Assembly (NCBI GenBank): GCA_016756835.1
Contig: JAESPE010000034.1
Location: 1 to 35,798, forward strand
Source: a gamma proteobacterium endosymbiont of Lamellibrachia anaximandri
GTDB taxonomy: Bacteria > Pseudomonadota > Gammaproteobacteria > Chromatiales > Chromatiaceae
DNA: 35,798 bases
Direction of reading: 5' to 3'
Shown here: positions 16,498-24,051 of the stretch, piece by piece
How the letters are laid out: each line of letters begins with the position of its first letter
Numbering within the stretch: position 1 is the first letter of the stretch
The notes under the pieces: model-generated
What the model saw: only the letters and a program-made list of their open reading frames with translations
Told to the model about the DNA's origin: nothing
Databases searched by the model: none
Translations under genes and position numbers: made by a program

Positions 16498-17925
16498 TCA
16501 ATGGCCGTTCGATGGGGAAGTCGCTCCCTGCTCCGAAAACTCGGGTGCCTTGTACCAGGAGAGTTTCTCCTGCAGTTCCACAACCCGTCCCACGATGATC
16601 AGTGTCGGTGGCTTGGGTTTTTCCCGCTCCACCACTTCCTGAATATTATCCAAAGTGCCGGTGAAGACCCGTTGCATGTGAGTGGTGCCTTGCTGAACCA
16701 GTGCGATGGGCATGTCCCCGGGAGTGCCGTGAGCTTGGAGTTGTTGGCGGATCACAGGTAGCCCAAGCAGTCCCATGTAGAAGACGATCGTCTGATTGGG
16801 TTGCGCCAGCATCTCCCAGTTGAGATTCATGGTGCCGTCTTTGAGATGGCCGGTGACGAAGGTGACCGACTGGGCGTAGTCTCTATGGGTGAGGGGAATG
16901 CCCGCATAGGAGGCGCAGCCTGCAGCAGCAGTGACGCCGGGTACGACCTGGAAGGGGATGCCCTCTTCGGCGAGGGTGTCGATCTCCTCGCCGCCCCGAC
17001 CGAAGATGAAGGGGTCGCCGCCCTTCAGGCGCACCACTCGCTTGCCCTCTTTGGCCAGACGCGCCAGCAGCTTGTTGATCTCTTCCTGCCGCATGGCATG
17101 GTTGGAGCGCTCTTTGCCGACGTAGATGCGCTCGGCGTCCTGGCGTGTCATCTCCAGGATCGGTTCCGCCACTAACCGGTCGAAGACCACGACATCGGCC
17201 TGTTGCATCAGCCGCAGTGCGCGGAAAGTCAGCAGATCCGGATCACCCGGTCCGGCCCCCACCAGATAGACCTCTCCGGTTGATTTCGACAGTTTGGCAT
17301 CCGTCAGAGCCTTGTCCAGTAACTGATCCGCCTCGTCGGCATGTCCGGAGAAGATGCGTTCCGCCACTCCACCCTGCAGCACCTTGTCCCAAAACAGGCG
17401 CCGATCTTTCGGTTCGCTGAAGGTCTCCTTTACCCTTTCTCTGAAACGGCCGCAGAATTCTGCCAGACGACCGTATCCAGCAGGGATCAGGGACTCAAGG
17501 CGGGCTCGAATCAGACGCGCCAGCACAGGGGAGGCACCACCGGTGGAGATTGCGGCAACCACAGGGGAGCGGTCGATCACCGAGGGAACGATAAAGCTGC
17601 AGAGCTTGGGCTGATCCACAACGTTGACCGGGATACGTTGTGCGTTGGCCAGCTCGGCAATGTTGCGGTTGACATCACTGTCGTTGGTTGCGGCGATGAC
17701 GAGATGGCTCTCTGCCAGGTCACTCTCGTCAAAATGCCGCTCCATATGGGTAAGCTGTCCCGCGTCCCGCCAAGTGGTCAGATTTGGCGTTAGTTCAGGT
17801 GCAACCAGAATAACGTCCGCACCGGAATTCAGTAGGGCTGCGGTCTTGCGTTCGGCGATAGGGCCGCCGCCTGCCACCAGGCAGCGCTTGCTGTTGATGT
17901 CAAGGAAGATGGGGAAAAAGTCCAT
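16498..17925 (-). CDS. cysG: Siroheme synthase (trifunctional CysG)
   Basis: The 475-residue enzyme converts uroporphyrinogen III to siroheme. The N-terminal half (1-205) is the bifunctional dehydrogenase/ferrochelatase, with VAGGGPIAERK and catalytic Asp104 (NVVDQP). The C-terminal half (about 216-460) is the SAM-dependent methyltransferase, with VGAGPGDPDLLT, GGDPFIFGRGGEE and GIPLTHRDYA. The position that is phosphoserine 128 in the Salmonella enzyme is Thr128 here. Siroheme serves assimilatory and dissimilatory sulfite reductases, which fits the sulfur genes read divergently from it. The stop is 25 bases from the convergent response-regulator gene. Confidence 0.96.
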   Translation of the reverse strand: MDFFPIFLDINSKRCLVAGGGPIAERKTAALLNSGADVILVAPELTPNLTTWRDAGQLTHMERHFDESDLAESHLVIAATNDSDVNRNIAELANAQRIPVNVVDQPKLCSFIVPSVIDRSPVVAAISTGGASPVLARLIRARLESLIPAGYGRLAEFCGRFRERVKETFSEPKDRRLFWDKVLQGGVAERIFSGHADEADQLLDKALTDAKLSKSTGEVYLVGAGPGDPDLLTFRALRLMQQADVVVFDRLVAEPILEMTRQDAERIYVGKERSNHAMRQEEINKLLARLAKEGKRVVRLKGGDPFIFGRGGEEIDTLAEEGIPFQVVPGVTAAAGCASYAGIPLTHRDYAQSVTFVTGHLKDGTMNLNWEMLAQPNQTIVFYMGLLGLPVIRQQLQAHGTPGDMPIALVQQGTTHMQRVFTGTLDNIQEVVEREKPKPPTLIIVGRVVELQEKLSWYKAPEFSEQGATSPSNGH

Positions 17926-18042
17926 AGATTCAATGCTTCAGTGAGAATATTGGAGTGATGGTGGATTGCCACAGCTGTCGAGCATGGGCGAACAATCCGG
18001 TGAAATCCATGCTATTTTATACGATTACTTCATGCTTTTGGC

Positions 18043-18070
18043 TTGAAATATTTAAACGCATTAATATACT
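18043..18070 (+). promoter_or_regulatory. Sigma-70 promoter of the rhd-tusA-dsrE2 cluster
   Basis: A TTGAAA -35 (18043-18048) and a TATACT -10 (18065-18070) are separated by 16 bases. Transcription would begin near 18077, about 30 bases before the rhodanese GTG. Confidence 0.65.
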
Positions 18071-18076
18071 AATGCG
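18057..18076. promoter_or_regulatory. Operator-like dyad over the -10 box
   Basis: CGCATTA (18057-18063) and TAATGCG (18070-18076) form perfect 7-bp arms around ATATAC. The 20-bp dyad covers the whole -10 hexamer, as expected for a repressor site. An AT-rich dyad of this kind fits ArsR-family sulfur repressors in general, but no such regulator is encoded in the window. Confidence 0.5.
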
Positions 18077-18106
18077 CTCAGTTATTCAATATTTAGGTGG
18101 TAAAAC

Positions 18107-18436
18107 GTGCTGGTACAGGAAATAGACTCTTCCGATCTGCAGGCCCGTATTTCCGAGGGCGACGACTTCTATCTGCTGGACATTCGCAGTGCAGGCGAAG
18201 TGGCCCAGGGGATGTTGCCCGATTCAGACCATATGCCGATGCATGTCATTCCCCTGCGCATGGATGAACTGCCCAAGGACAAGGATGTGATCCTCTACTG
18301 TCACAGTGGTGCCCGATCTTATCATGCCTGTGCCTATCTGATTCAGCAGGGGTTTGAAAACGTGATTAATCTGCGCGGCGGTATTCTGGGTTGGGCGCGC
18401 TCAGGTTATCAGGTGGCTGCTAGAAAAGTTGGCTAA
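18107..18436 (+). CDS. Single-domain rhodanese (sulfurtransferase)
   Basis: The 109-residue cytoplasmic protein is a single rhodanese domain with the N-terminal LLDIR signature and active-site loop CHSGAR (Cys65), which carries a persulfide. It would pass sulfane sulfur to TusA, encoded next. The start is a GTG with AGGTGG six bases upstream. It heads the rhd-tusA-dsrE2 cluster known from sulfur oxidisers such as Allochromatium vinosum, where the products hand sulfur to the oxidation machinery. Confidence 0.93.
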   Translation: MLVQEIDSSDLQARISEGDDFYLLDIRSAGEVAQGMLPDSDHMPMHVIPLRMDELPKDKDVILYCHSGARSYHACAYLIQQGFENVINLRGGILGWARSGYQVAARKVG

Positions 18437-18504
18437 CAAATTGAATTTTCATGGGTAAATGGGTTCGTAGCCTGTTTGGTCACTGTTTTATCAAGAGGTT
18501 TTGC

Positions 18505-18533
18505 TTGCGTTTCAGCGGCGCTTCGCATATAAA
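18505..18533 (+). promoter_or_regulatory. Possible internal promoter for tusA
   Basis: TTGCGT (18505-18510) and TATAAA (18528-18533) are separated by 17 bases. The start would be near 18540, about 50 bases before tusA, inside the 154-bp gap after the rhodanese gene. The -35 is weak and the -10 good. It would allow tusA-dsrE2 expression apart from the rhodanese gene. Confidence 0.4.
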
Positions 18534-18590
18534 TTACGCCCTGGATTATTCCTATACATTCTAATACAACCATATTCTGGAGGTCTTACC

Positions 18591-18821
18591 ATGGCTGATT
18601 TCGATCAAGAGTTGGACGCAAGCGGACTGAACTGCCCCCTGCCCATTCTGCGTGCAAAGAAGACTCTGAACGGCATGGAGTCTGGCAAGGTTTTGCACAT
18701 CATTGCTACTGATCCCGGTTCCGTGAAGGACTTCGAGGCATTTGCCAAGCAGACCGGTAACGAGCTGATGGAATCCAAGGAAGTCGGCGGTAAGTTCGAA
18801 TTCCTGATCAAGAAAGGCTGA
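18591..18821 (+). CDS. tusA: TusA-family sulfur carrier protein
   Basis: The 76-residue protein has the TusA motif LNCPLPILRAKK with sulfur-carrying Cys15 (CPxP), then the typical beta-alpha-beta-alpha-beta-beta fold. It accepts sulfur from rhodanese and gives it to DsrE-type proteins or other acceptors. I chose the ATG at 18591, which has GGAGG seven bases upstream; the frame extends 30 codons further without family support. It lies between the rhodanese and dsrE2 genes. Confidence 0.95.
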   Translation: MADFDQELDASGLNCPLPILRAKKTLNGMESGKVLHIIATDPGSVKDFEAFAKQTGNELMESKEVGGKFEFLIKKG

Positions 18822-18856
18822 TTTCCGGCCACAGGGTTATATTGGAGACAGTTTAG

Positions 18857-19339
18857 ATGTCAGACATGAAAAAATTAGCCATCATCGCCACCAAGGGTTC
18901 GCTGGACTGGGCTTATCCGCCTTTTATCCTCGCGTCGACCGCTTCGGCCCTGGGCTATGATACCGAGATATTCTTCACCTTCTATGGCCTGCAGCTTCTG
19001 AAAAAGAATCTGGACCTGGAAGTCACCCCCCTGGGTAATCCGGGTATGCCGATGCCGATGGGCATGGATAAGTGGTTTCCTGTCATGGGTCTGACCCTGC
19101 CGGGCATGCAGGGCATGATGACCAGTATGATGAAGAAGAAGATGGCATCCAAAGGTGTTGCCAGTCTTCCGGAATTGCGGGATCTTTGTCAGGAGGCTGA
19201 GGTTCGGCTGGTTGCCTGCCAGATGACTGTTGACCTGTTTGAGATGAATACCGCTGAATTCATCGACGGCGTCGAGTACGCCGGTGCCGCTGCATTCTTT
19301 GAGTTTGCCGGCGAAAGTGATATCTGCCTTTACATCTAA
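18857..19339 (+). CDS. dsrE2: DsrE2-family sulfurtransferase
   Basis: The 160-residue protein belongs to the DsrE/DsrF-like superfamily, DsrE2 branch. It begins with KKLAIIATKGSLDWAYPP, has a methionine- and proline-rich loop (residues 62-96, eleven Met), and the conserved ACQMTVDLF with Cys121, the likely sulfur-binding residue; Cys111 and Cys157 are additional. DsrE2 is associated with membranes in other sulfur oxidisers; the loop here could be the membrane-contacting part. GGAG nine bases before the ATG supports the start. It is the last gene of the cluster and is followed by a strong terminator. Confidence 0.93.
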   Translation: MSDMKKLAIIATKGSLDWAYPPFILASTASALGYDTEIFFTFYGLQLLKKNLDLEVTPLGNPGMPMPMGMDKWFPVMGLTLPGMQGMMTSMMKKKMASKGVASLPELRDLCQEAEVRLVACQMTVDLFEMNTAEFIDGVEYAGAAAFFEFAGESDICLYI

Positions 19340-19360
19340 TCCGTTGTAAATTGCAGTTCC

Positions 19361-19395
19361 AAAGCGCTGCCCTCACAAGGGGTGGCGCTTTTTTT
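19361..19395 (+). terminator. Rho-independent terminator of rhd-tusA-dsrE2
   Basis: AAAGCGC pairs with GCGCTTT and, after a small internal mismatch, CCCT with AGGG around the loop. Seven T follow (19389-19395). It begins about 20 bases after the dsrE2 stop. Confidence 0.9.
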
Positions 19396-19452
19396 ATGTC
19401 TGGTGTGATTGTCCAGTTCATTGTGGCAAATGAGTTATCGACAATATTGAAG

Positions 19453-19517
19453 GCCGGTTAAAACGTAGTGGAACCGGCAGCATTTCTGGATCGCCCGATC
19501 CGCTACGCTTGATCGGG
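19453..19517. repeat. Tandem hairpin repeat (GCCGGTT / CCCGATC type)
   Basis: The first hairpin pairs GCCGGTT (19453-19459) with AACCGGC (19472-19478). The second pairs CCCGATC (19494-19500) with GATCGGG (19511-19517). The element shares CGGTT and GATCGGGCCTAC with 5334-5367 and the GCCGGTT hairpin with 24182-24206. It lies in the 340-bp gap between dsrE2 and the porin. A 12-bp palindrome, AGATGCGCATCT, is further on at 19578-19589. Confidence 0.7.
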
Positions 19518-19628
19518 CCTACGTCTTGAGCAGATGCAAGATAAGCCGCAATCGGGATGAACAGATACGATTGGAATAGATGCGCATCTGTCGTGATTGA
19601 TAGAAGCAACATGAACAAGGACAGACAC

Positions 19629-19658
19629 AAAAAAACCGGCGTGATAGCCGGTTTTTTT
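19629..19658 (-). terminator. Rho-independent terminator of the FadL-family gene
   Basis: AACCGGC and GCCGGTT form a perfect stem around GTGATA, with A-runs before and T-runs after. The structure can terminate on both strands. It starts about 20 bases downstream of the minus-strand porin stop. Confidence 0.9.
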
Positions 19659-19679
19659 GTGGTCGTAGTGGGTTATGGT

Positions 19680-20978
19680 TTACATGAATGTCTTGTTCAC
19701 ACCAAAACCGAACAGGTGGACGCTGGACTCGTAGTCGCCCACAACGGCGCTGGTGCCATTCGTCTCGCCATTGGCGTGGGTTGTCGCAGTCGGTGTGCGG
19801 TCTTGAAACTTCACGTACATATAACCGGCGTCGATCGACCAGCCGTCTCCCAGTTGATGGCCGGCACCAAAGCTGAAGAGATGGCGGTCGGCATCAGGTA
19901 CGCGGGGGCTGAAATAGTCATCGCCCTGTGGGGTTTCGTCAAAGGTATAACCAGCACGCAACTGTGTTTTTCCAGTGAGGTCGTAGGAGGCGCCGAAACG
20001 GTAGGCGTTGACGTCTTTCCATTTGTTTTCGCTGCTGACGTAGTTGATAAAGGAGAGTTCCTTGTTGTCCACCACAAGCGTGTCGAAACTGCTCCAACCT
20101 GTCCGGGTGATGTCGAACTCCAGTGCCAGCTTATCTGTTGTCTGGTTGCGCACGCCGATCTGCAGGCGGTAAGGCACTTCCAGCTCGGCAACCGCATTGT
20201 TTGAGGCAAACCCAGGGACCGGTGAGCCGGGGGGAAGGGCGATAGTGCCGTCGATAGGGATCTTTGCGGCTGAGTGGAAACTGCCGCCAAAGCTCCAGTT
20301 GTTCATCACGTAGAGGCCGCTGATGTTTAAACCGGCGCCACGGCCATCACCCTCGACTTCAACGGCAGGGTACGCTGCGCCCCCATCATTTACCGCCGCA
20401 TTGAATAGCACCTCTTTCATCCAGTAGAGATCGATGCCGCCTGCTACGCTGAAATTGTCGTTAATCCTATACGAGACGCTGGGGGAGAAGGCGACAATCT
20501 CCAGCTTGGTATTGGTGGGCATGGTCTCACCCAGCGGATAACCGCCGGGATTGGAGGCGCTGGCGGCAAAGGTCTCTGGCAGCCAATCCGTCTCCAGTCC
20601 AAAAGGTGCATTGACTGACAGGCCGATCGACCAGTCTTCGCTCATCTGATAATGCGCACTGATAGCGGGAATTGCCACAATGTCATTCGATTCGCTGTCG
20701 AAAGAACCGTTGCCTGTTGTGACGCCCAGATTGGGTTTGACCAACAGCCCGCCGAGACTGACTGCCCCCCCTTCATGGAAGGCCATTGCAGCGGGGTTGT
20801 AGGCAATTGCGCCGAGATCTTTGTGGTTTGCGACTACGGCATTTGATTGTGCCATGCCGGAAACAGAAAGTTCAGGGACAGCAAAACCGGAAGCGGCAGC
20901 TTGTTGAGCGGAGAACGCAAGTGCGATTCCGCAGGCCAGAGCCAGTTTGTGCAGTTTCGGTGTGTTGGTTTGATCCAT
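19680..20978 (-). CDS. FadL/OmpP1/TodX-family outer-membrane transporter
   Basis: The 432-residue precursor has a signal peptide (about residues 1-29, ending AAAS). The mature protein begins GFAVPE, followed by the family motif AYNPAAMAF. It alternates amphipathic strands and closes with FGFGVNKTF, ending in phenylalanine as expected for a beta-barrel. FadL proteins move long-chain fatty acids or other hydrophobic compounds across the outer membrane. I chose the ATG at 20978 with GGAGG five bases upstream rather than the GTG at 20990. It is divergent from the LysR regulator, which may control it. Confidence 0.93.
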   Translation of the reverse strand: MDQTNTPKLHKLALACGIALAFSAQQAAASGFAVPELSVSGMAQSNAVVANHKDLGAIAYNPAAMAFHEGGAVSLGGLLVKPNLGVTTGNGSFDSESNDIVAIPAISAHYQMSEDWSIGLSVNAPFGLETDWLPETFAASASNPGGYPLGETMPTNTKLEIVAFSPSVSYRINDNFSVAGGIDLYWMKEVLFNAAVNDGGAAYPAVEVEGDGRGAGLNISGLYVMNNWSFGGSFHSAAKIPIDGTIALPPGSPVPGFASNNAVAELEVPYRLQIGVRNQTTDKLALEFDITRTGWSSFDTLVVDNKELSFINYVSSENKWKDVNAYRFGASYDLTGKTQLRAGYTFDETPQGDDYFSPRVPDADRHLFSFGAGHQLGDGWSIDAGYMYVKFQDRTPTATTHANGETNGTSAVVGDYESSVHLFGFGVNKTFM

Positions 20979-21117
20979 GGGTTCCTCCACCCGTATTTAT
21001 GTGGTTATTCTCACCCCTATTTTGGGCAATCCCGTGAGGCTAAGAGATTCAGGGGAAAAATGCCACCAAAATACGTTTTTTTTTGTGGCGGGGGCTAGAT
21101 TAGCATTTCCTCATAAT

Positions 21118-21145
21118 AGGAATTTATGATATAAAAGGAATTTAT
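21118..21145. promoter_or_regulatory. Direct repeats in the porin-LysR divergent region
   Basis: AGGAATTTAT occurs at 21118-21127 and 21136-21145, 18 bases apart, in an AT-rich stretch 40-70 bases before the LysR start. The spacing of nearly two helical turns suits a LysR-type regulator binding one face of DNA. Target and function are inferred from position only. Confidence 0.4.
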
Positions 21146-21184
21146 CGGCACAGAAAGCCGAGGCTGAGGCAGGGGAAAATAAGT

Positions 21185-22099
21185 ATGGCCGATCGCAGGT
21201 TACAAGTCTTTCACACAGTTGCACGCCTGCTGAGTTTTACCAAGGCGGCTGAAACCCTGCACATGACGCAGCCAGCGGTGACATTTCAGGTGCGTCAACT
21301 TGAGGAGTATTTCAACACGCGACTGTTCGACCGCACCCACAACCGGATCAGCCTCACCGAGGCAGGGGCCCGGGTATTCGAATATGCCGATCAAATCTTC
21401 GATCTCTATGCCGATATGGAAAACGCGGTGCGTGAGATGACCGGAGAGATCCGCGGGGCGCTGACTATTGGCGCCAGCACCACCTTTGCGGAGTACATGC
21501 TGCCCGCGTTGCTCGGCGACTTTGGCAGACGTTATCCGGAAGTCACCATTCATCTGCGTGTTTCCAACTCTGATGGCATCGTCTCCATGGTGGAGAACAA
21601 CAGCATCGATTTGGGGGTTGTGGAAGCCCCTGTGGGCAACAAGAATCTGGTGGTCAAGATATGCCGGAAGGACCATTTGGTCGCTATCGTGCCACCCGGC
21701 CATGCGTTGGGAGATTATGAGGCCATCCCGTTCAAGAAACTGCTGGATTTTCCATTTATCTGCCGGGAGGAGGGATCCGGCACCCGGGAGGTTATCAACG
21801 ACTATATGTGTGAGCACCTCGACAGCTGCAACAACAGCCTGAACATCACCATGGAGTTGGGTAGCCCGGAATCGGTCAAGGGGGCCGTGGAGGCGGGTAT
21901 GGGGGTTTCGGTAGTCTCCAGGGCGACCATTCAGAAAGAGTTGAAGTTGGGTACTCTGTGCGCCATTAAGCTTGACCCGCCGTTGGAACGTCCGTTCTCC
22001 TTTGTCCACCAGAAGCAGAAGTTTCGCCTCCGGGTCATGGAGGAATTACTCGAATTTGCCAGTGCTTACTGTGAGAGTCACTCTACTGAGGAATTGTAG
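21185..22099 (+). CDS. LysR-family transcriptional regulator (YeiE-like)
   Basis: The 304-residue regulator has the LysR helix-turn-helix (residues 3-62, with SFTKAAETLHMTQPAVTFQVRQLE interrupted only by normal family variation). An effector-binding domain (about 90-300) follows, with REEGSGTREVI and AVEAGMGVSVVS. These segments resemble YeiE and the 'selenium metabolism-associated' LysR group, some of which respond to sulfite. AGGGG nine bases before the ATG supports the start. The downstream small gene begins two bases after its stop. The FadL-type porin is divergent and a likely target. Confidence 0.92.
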   Translation: MADRRLQVFHTVARLLSFTKAAETLHMTQPAVTFQVRQLEEYFNTRLFDRTHNRISLTEAGARVFEYADQIFDLYADMENAVREMTGEIRGALTIGASTTFAEYMLPALLGDFGRRYPEVTIHLRVSNSDGIVSMVENNSIDLGVVEAPVGNKNLVVKICRKDHLVAIVPPGHALGDYEAIPFKKLLDFPFICREEGSGTREVINDYMCEHLDSCNNSLNITMELGSPESVKGAVEAGMGVSVVSRATIQKELKLGTLCAIKLDPPLERPFSFVHQKQKFRLRVMEELLEFASAYCESHSTEEL

Positions 22100-22101
22100 A
22101 T

Positions 22102-22485
22102 TTGCAGTTTATGCCAACCCAGAAAAAATTACCTCCAGAGCAGCGTAAGCTGCTTGATTTGTATTCATTGTTGGATGAACAGAACCGCTTGAGTCTGATG
22201 GCGTTCGCTGAATTTTTGTCAGCACGAGGCGTCGAAGAAACCAAATCCGAGCCGGAACCGCTGCAGACATTCAAATCAATCCCGCGCCCTGAGAGTGAAT
22301 CCGTGGTAAAGGCGATCAAACGATTGAGTGAGAGTTACTTCATGCTGGAGCGGGACCAGATGTTTAGCGAGACCTCGTCACTGATGATGGGCCATGTGAT
22401 GCAGGGCAGGGGGGCAGTGGAGGTCATCGATGATCTTGAAACCCTGTTTGAGCGGCATTATCAGCGCTATCGAGATGGAGACTGA
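22102..22485 (+). CDS. Small acidic protein of unknown function, coupled to LysR
   Basis: I do not recognise this 127-residue protein. It is soluble and mostly helical: an N-terminal segment (about 10-47, with LLDLYSLLDEQNRLSLMAFAEFL), a charged proline-containing linker (48-72), and a C-terminal helical region (73-125) ending in acidic and basic residues. The start is probably the TTG at 22102, because GAGGA lies eight bases upstream, while the ATG at 22111 has nothing at a usable distance. The two-base gap to the LysR stop implies a shared transcript and perhaps a joint function. Confidence 0.75.
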   Translation: MQFMPTQKKLPPEQRKLLDLYSLLDEQNRLSLMAFAEFLSARGVEETKSEPEPLQTFKSIPRPESESVVKAIKRLSESYFMLERDQMFSETSSLMMGHVMQGRGAVEVIDDLETLFERHYQRYRDGD

Positions 22486-22492
22486 ATATTCT

Positions 22493-22582
22493 GCTTCCAG
22501 CTTCCATTACCTGGAAAGCAGCCTCGTGACGAGGCAGGGCCTGTCCCTTCGGGTTGGCCCTCCACATAGTGTTAACAGGCCC
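22493..22582 (+). other. Cluster of hairpins upstream of the PerM-family gene
   Basis: Three elements follow one another. TTCCAG (22495-22500) pairs with CTGGAA (22511-22516). GCCTCGT (22521-22527) pairs with ACGAGGC (22529-22535). AGGGCC (22536-22541) pairs with GGCCCT (22556-22561), with an inner CCC/GGG stem closed by a UUCG loop. GGGCCTG (22537-22543) can instead pair with CAGGCCC (22576-22582), which excludes the third stem. It could be a repeat element or a leader with alternative folds. Confidence 0.5.
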
Positions 22583-22598
22583 TAGACTTCAAACTACC

Positions 22599-23663
22599 AT
22601 GCAAGTCATTACTGACTGGTTCAAACGTTACTTTTCCGATCCCCAGATTGTCTCCCTGACGATCTTTCTGGTGATCGGTTTTGGCGTTGTTTTGACCATG
22701 GGGGACATGCTTGCGCCGGTGTTGGCCAGTGTGGTCATGGCCTACCTGCTGGAGGGAGTGGTCTGCCTGCTGGAGCGTCATAAGTGGCCCCGGTTGGGTG
22801 CGGTGCTACTGGTGTTCAGCGGTTTTCTGCTGTTTGTCGCGCTGGTTGTGTTGGGCTTGCTGCCGCTGCTCTCCCGTCAGGTGACGGAACTGGTCCAGCA
22901 GTTGCCGACAATGATCTCGACCGGCCAGCAGGCGCTGATGCAGTTGCCGGAGAGATACCCGGAGATCGTCTCCCAGGTACAGATAGAGGAACTGATCGGC
23001 CAGATTCGCAGTGAGATTGGTGGTTTTGGCCAACGGGTGCTCTCCTGGTCGGTGGCCTCGGTAGTCGGCGTCATTACCCTTCTGGTCTATCTGATTCTGA
23101 TGCCGTTACTGGTCTTCTTTTTCCTCAAAGACAAAGGGGTAATTCTGGATTGGATTATCCAGTACCTGCCCAAGCACCGAAAGTTCGCAGGGACGGTGTG
23201 GAAAGATGTGGATCGGCAGATCGGTAACTATGTGCGTGGAAAGTTCTGGGAAATTATTATCATCTGGGCGACGAGTTATGCCACTTTCTCCCTGTTGGGA
23301 CTGAATTACGCCCTGTTGCTCGGCGTGGCGGTGGGTCTTTCGGTGATCATTCCCTACATCGGAGCGGCTGTGGTCACCTTCCCGGTGCTTTTCGTCGCCT
23401 GGTTTCAGTGGGGCTGGTCTCCCGACTTTGCCTGGCTCGCAGCCTCTTACTTCGTGATTCAGGCGCTGGACGGGAATGTGTTGGTGCCGTTGCTCTTCTC
23501 TGAAGTTGTTGATCTTCACCCGGTGGCAATTATTGTTGCGATCCTGGTGTTTGGAGGATTTTGGGGCTTTTGGGGTGTCTTTTTCGCCATTCCGTTAGCC
23601 ACTCTCGTGCAGGCGGTTTTGGCCAGTTGGCCACGGCCTGCCGCAATCGAGGGCCCTGAGTGA
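22599..23663 (+). CDS. perM: AI-2E/PerM-family permease
   Basis: The 354-residue inner-membrane protein has two N-terminal helices, a pair of helices around residues 60-95, a hydrophilic cytoplasmic or periplasmic segment (95-150), and a helical bundle (about 155-345). Typical family segments are DRQIGNYVRGK, VVGLSVIIPYIG-like sequence, and FGGFWGFWGVFFAIPLA. Members export autoinducer-2 or act as sodium/proton antiporters; the substrate here is unknown. I use the ATG at 22599, where family similarity begins; the frame runs back to 22554 through the hairpin cluster. No ribosome-binding site is evident. Confidence 0.9.
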   Translation: MQVITDWFKRYFSDPQIVSLTIFLVIGFGVVLTMGDMLAPVLASVVMAYLLEGVVCLLERHKWPRLGAVLLVFSGFLLFVALVVLGLLPLLSRQVTELVQQLPTMISTGQQALMQLPERYPEIVSQVQIEELIGQIRSEIGGFGQRVLSWSVASVVGVITLLVYLILMPLLVFFFLKDKGVILDWIIQYLPKHRKFAGTVWKDVDRQIGNYVRGKFWEIIIIWATSYATFSLLGLNYALLLGVAVGLSVIIPYIGAAVVTFPVLFVAWFQWGWSPDFAWLAASYFVIQALDGNVLVPLLFSEVVDLHPVAIIVAILVFGGFWGFWGVFFAIPLATLVQAVLASWPRPAAIEGPE

Positions 23664-23685
23664 ATTGCCCCGTCCAAACTGGGGT

Positions 23686-23739
23686 AACCCCGAAGCGAGA
23701 GGCACGGCGCCGGTGGCGTCAGTGACTCCCGTCGGGGTT
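23686..23739. repeat. Inverted repeat AACCCCGA...TCGGGGTT
   Basis: Perfect 8-bp arms at 23686-23693 and 23732-23739 lie between the convergent perM and DUF2892 genes. There is no U-run. It may help end transcription from either side or be another dispersed repeat. Confidence 0.45.
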
Positions 23740-23748
23740 TGGCCAGGA

Positions 23749-23940
23749 TCAACTCTTGTTGGTGTTGACGCCAATAATTGAGTAGAGGGGGCACCAGCCC
23801 ATCAGTGCGGTAAACAGGGGGACAGCACCGATAGCGCCCCACCAGTTGATCGGATCGCTCAGGATGAATCCCCAGGCAAGCAGGGCAATACCTACGATAA
23901 TACGAAGAATTTTTTCTATTCCGCCAACGTTCTTAGTCAT
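23749..23940 (-). CDS. DUF2892 small membrane protein
   Basis: The 63-residue protein has two hydrophobic segments (about 10-27 and 33-50) and the DUF2892 pattern: N-terminal MTKNVGGIEKILRIIVG and the loop ALMGWCPLYSIIGVNT with one cysteine. The same domain is the membrane part of the rhodanese YgaP in E. coli. Its role is unknown; in sulfur bacteria it is often near sulfur genes. AGGAG six bases before the ATG gives a sound start. A perfect palindrome upstream (24035-24051) may regulate it. Confidence 0.88.
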   Translation of the reverse strand: MTKNVGGIEKILRIIVGIALLAWGFILSDPINWWGAIGAVPLFTALMGWCPLYSIIGVNTNKS

Positions 23941-24034
23941 CTTTTTCTCCTGATTTGTGAATGAAGGAGACGAGCCTCAATCGCATGAGAGGCGACGCCA
24001 TGCCCGGAATGCTACTCGTGGATGCGTCGAATGT

Positions 24035-24051
24035 ATGTGACTTAGTCACAT
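24035..24051. promoter_or_regulatory. 17-bp palindrome, possible Crp/Fnr-type site
   Basis: ATGTGACT and AGTCACAT form perfect 8-bp arms around a single T. The half-site TGTGA matches the Crp consensus, but the spacer is five instead of six bases. A TAGCAT -10-like box on the minus strand (24009-24014) would put the start at 24002 and the dyad centre at -41, the class II activation position for the DUF2892 gene. Confidence 0.45.

Noticed and set aside
18057-18076. Dyad as a Rho-independent terminator
   Set aside because: The stem is AT-rich, has no U-run and coincides with a good -10 box, so an operator reading fits better.
19557-20204. 215-codon plus-strand frame opposite the FadL-family gene
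   Set aside because: It starts across a transcription terminator and is antisense to a well-supported porin.
21200-22009. 269-codon minus-strand frame opposite the LysR gene
   Set aside because: The plus-strand LysR protein is unmistakable; this frame has no family features.
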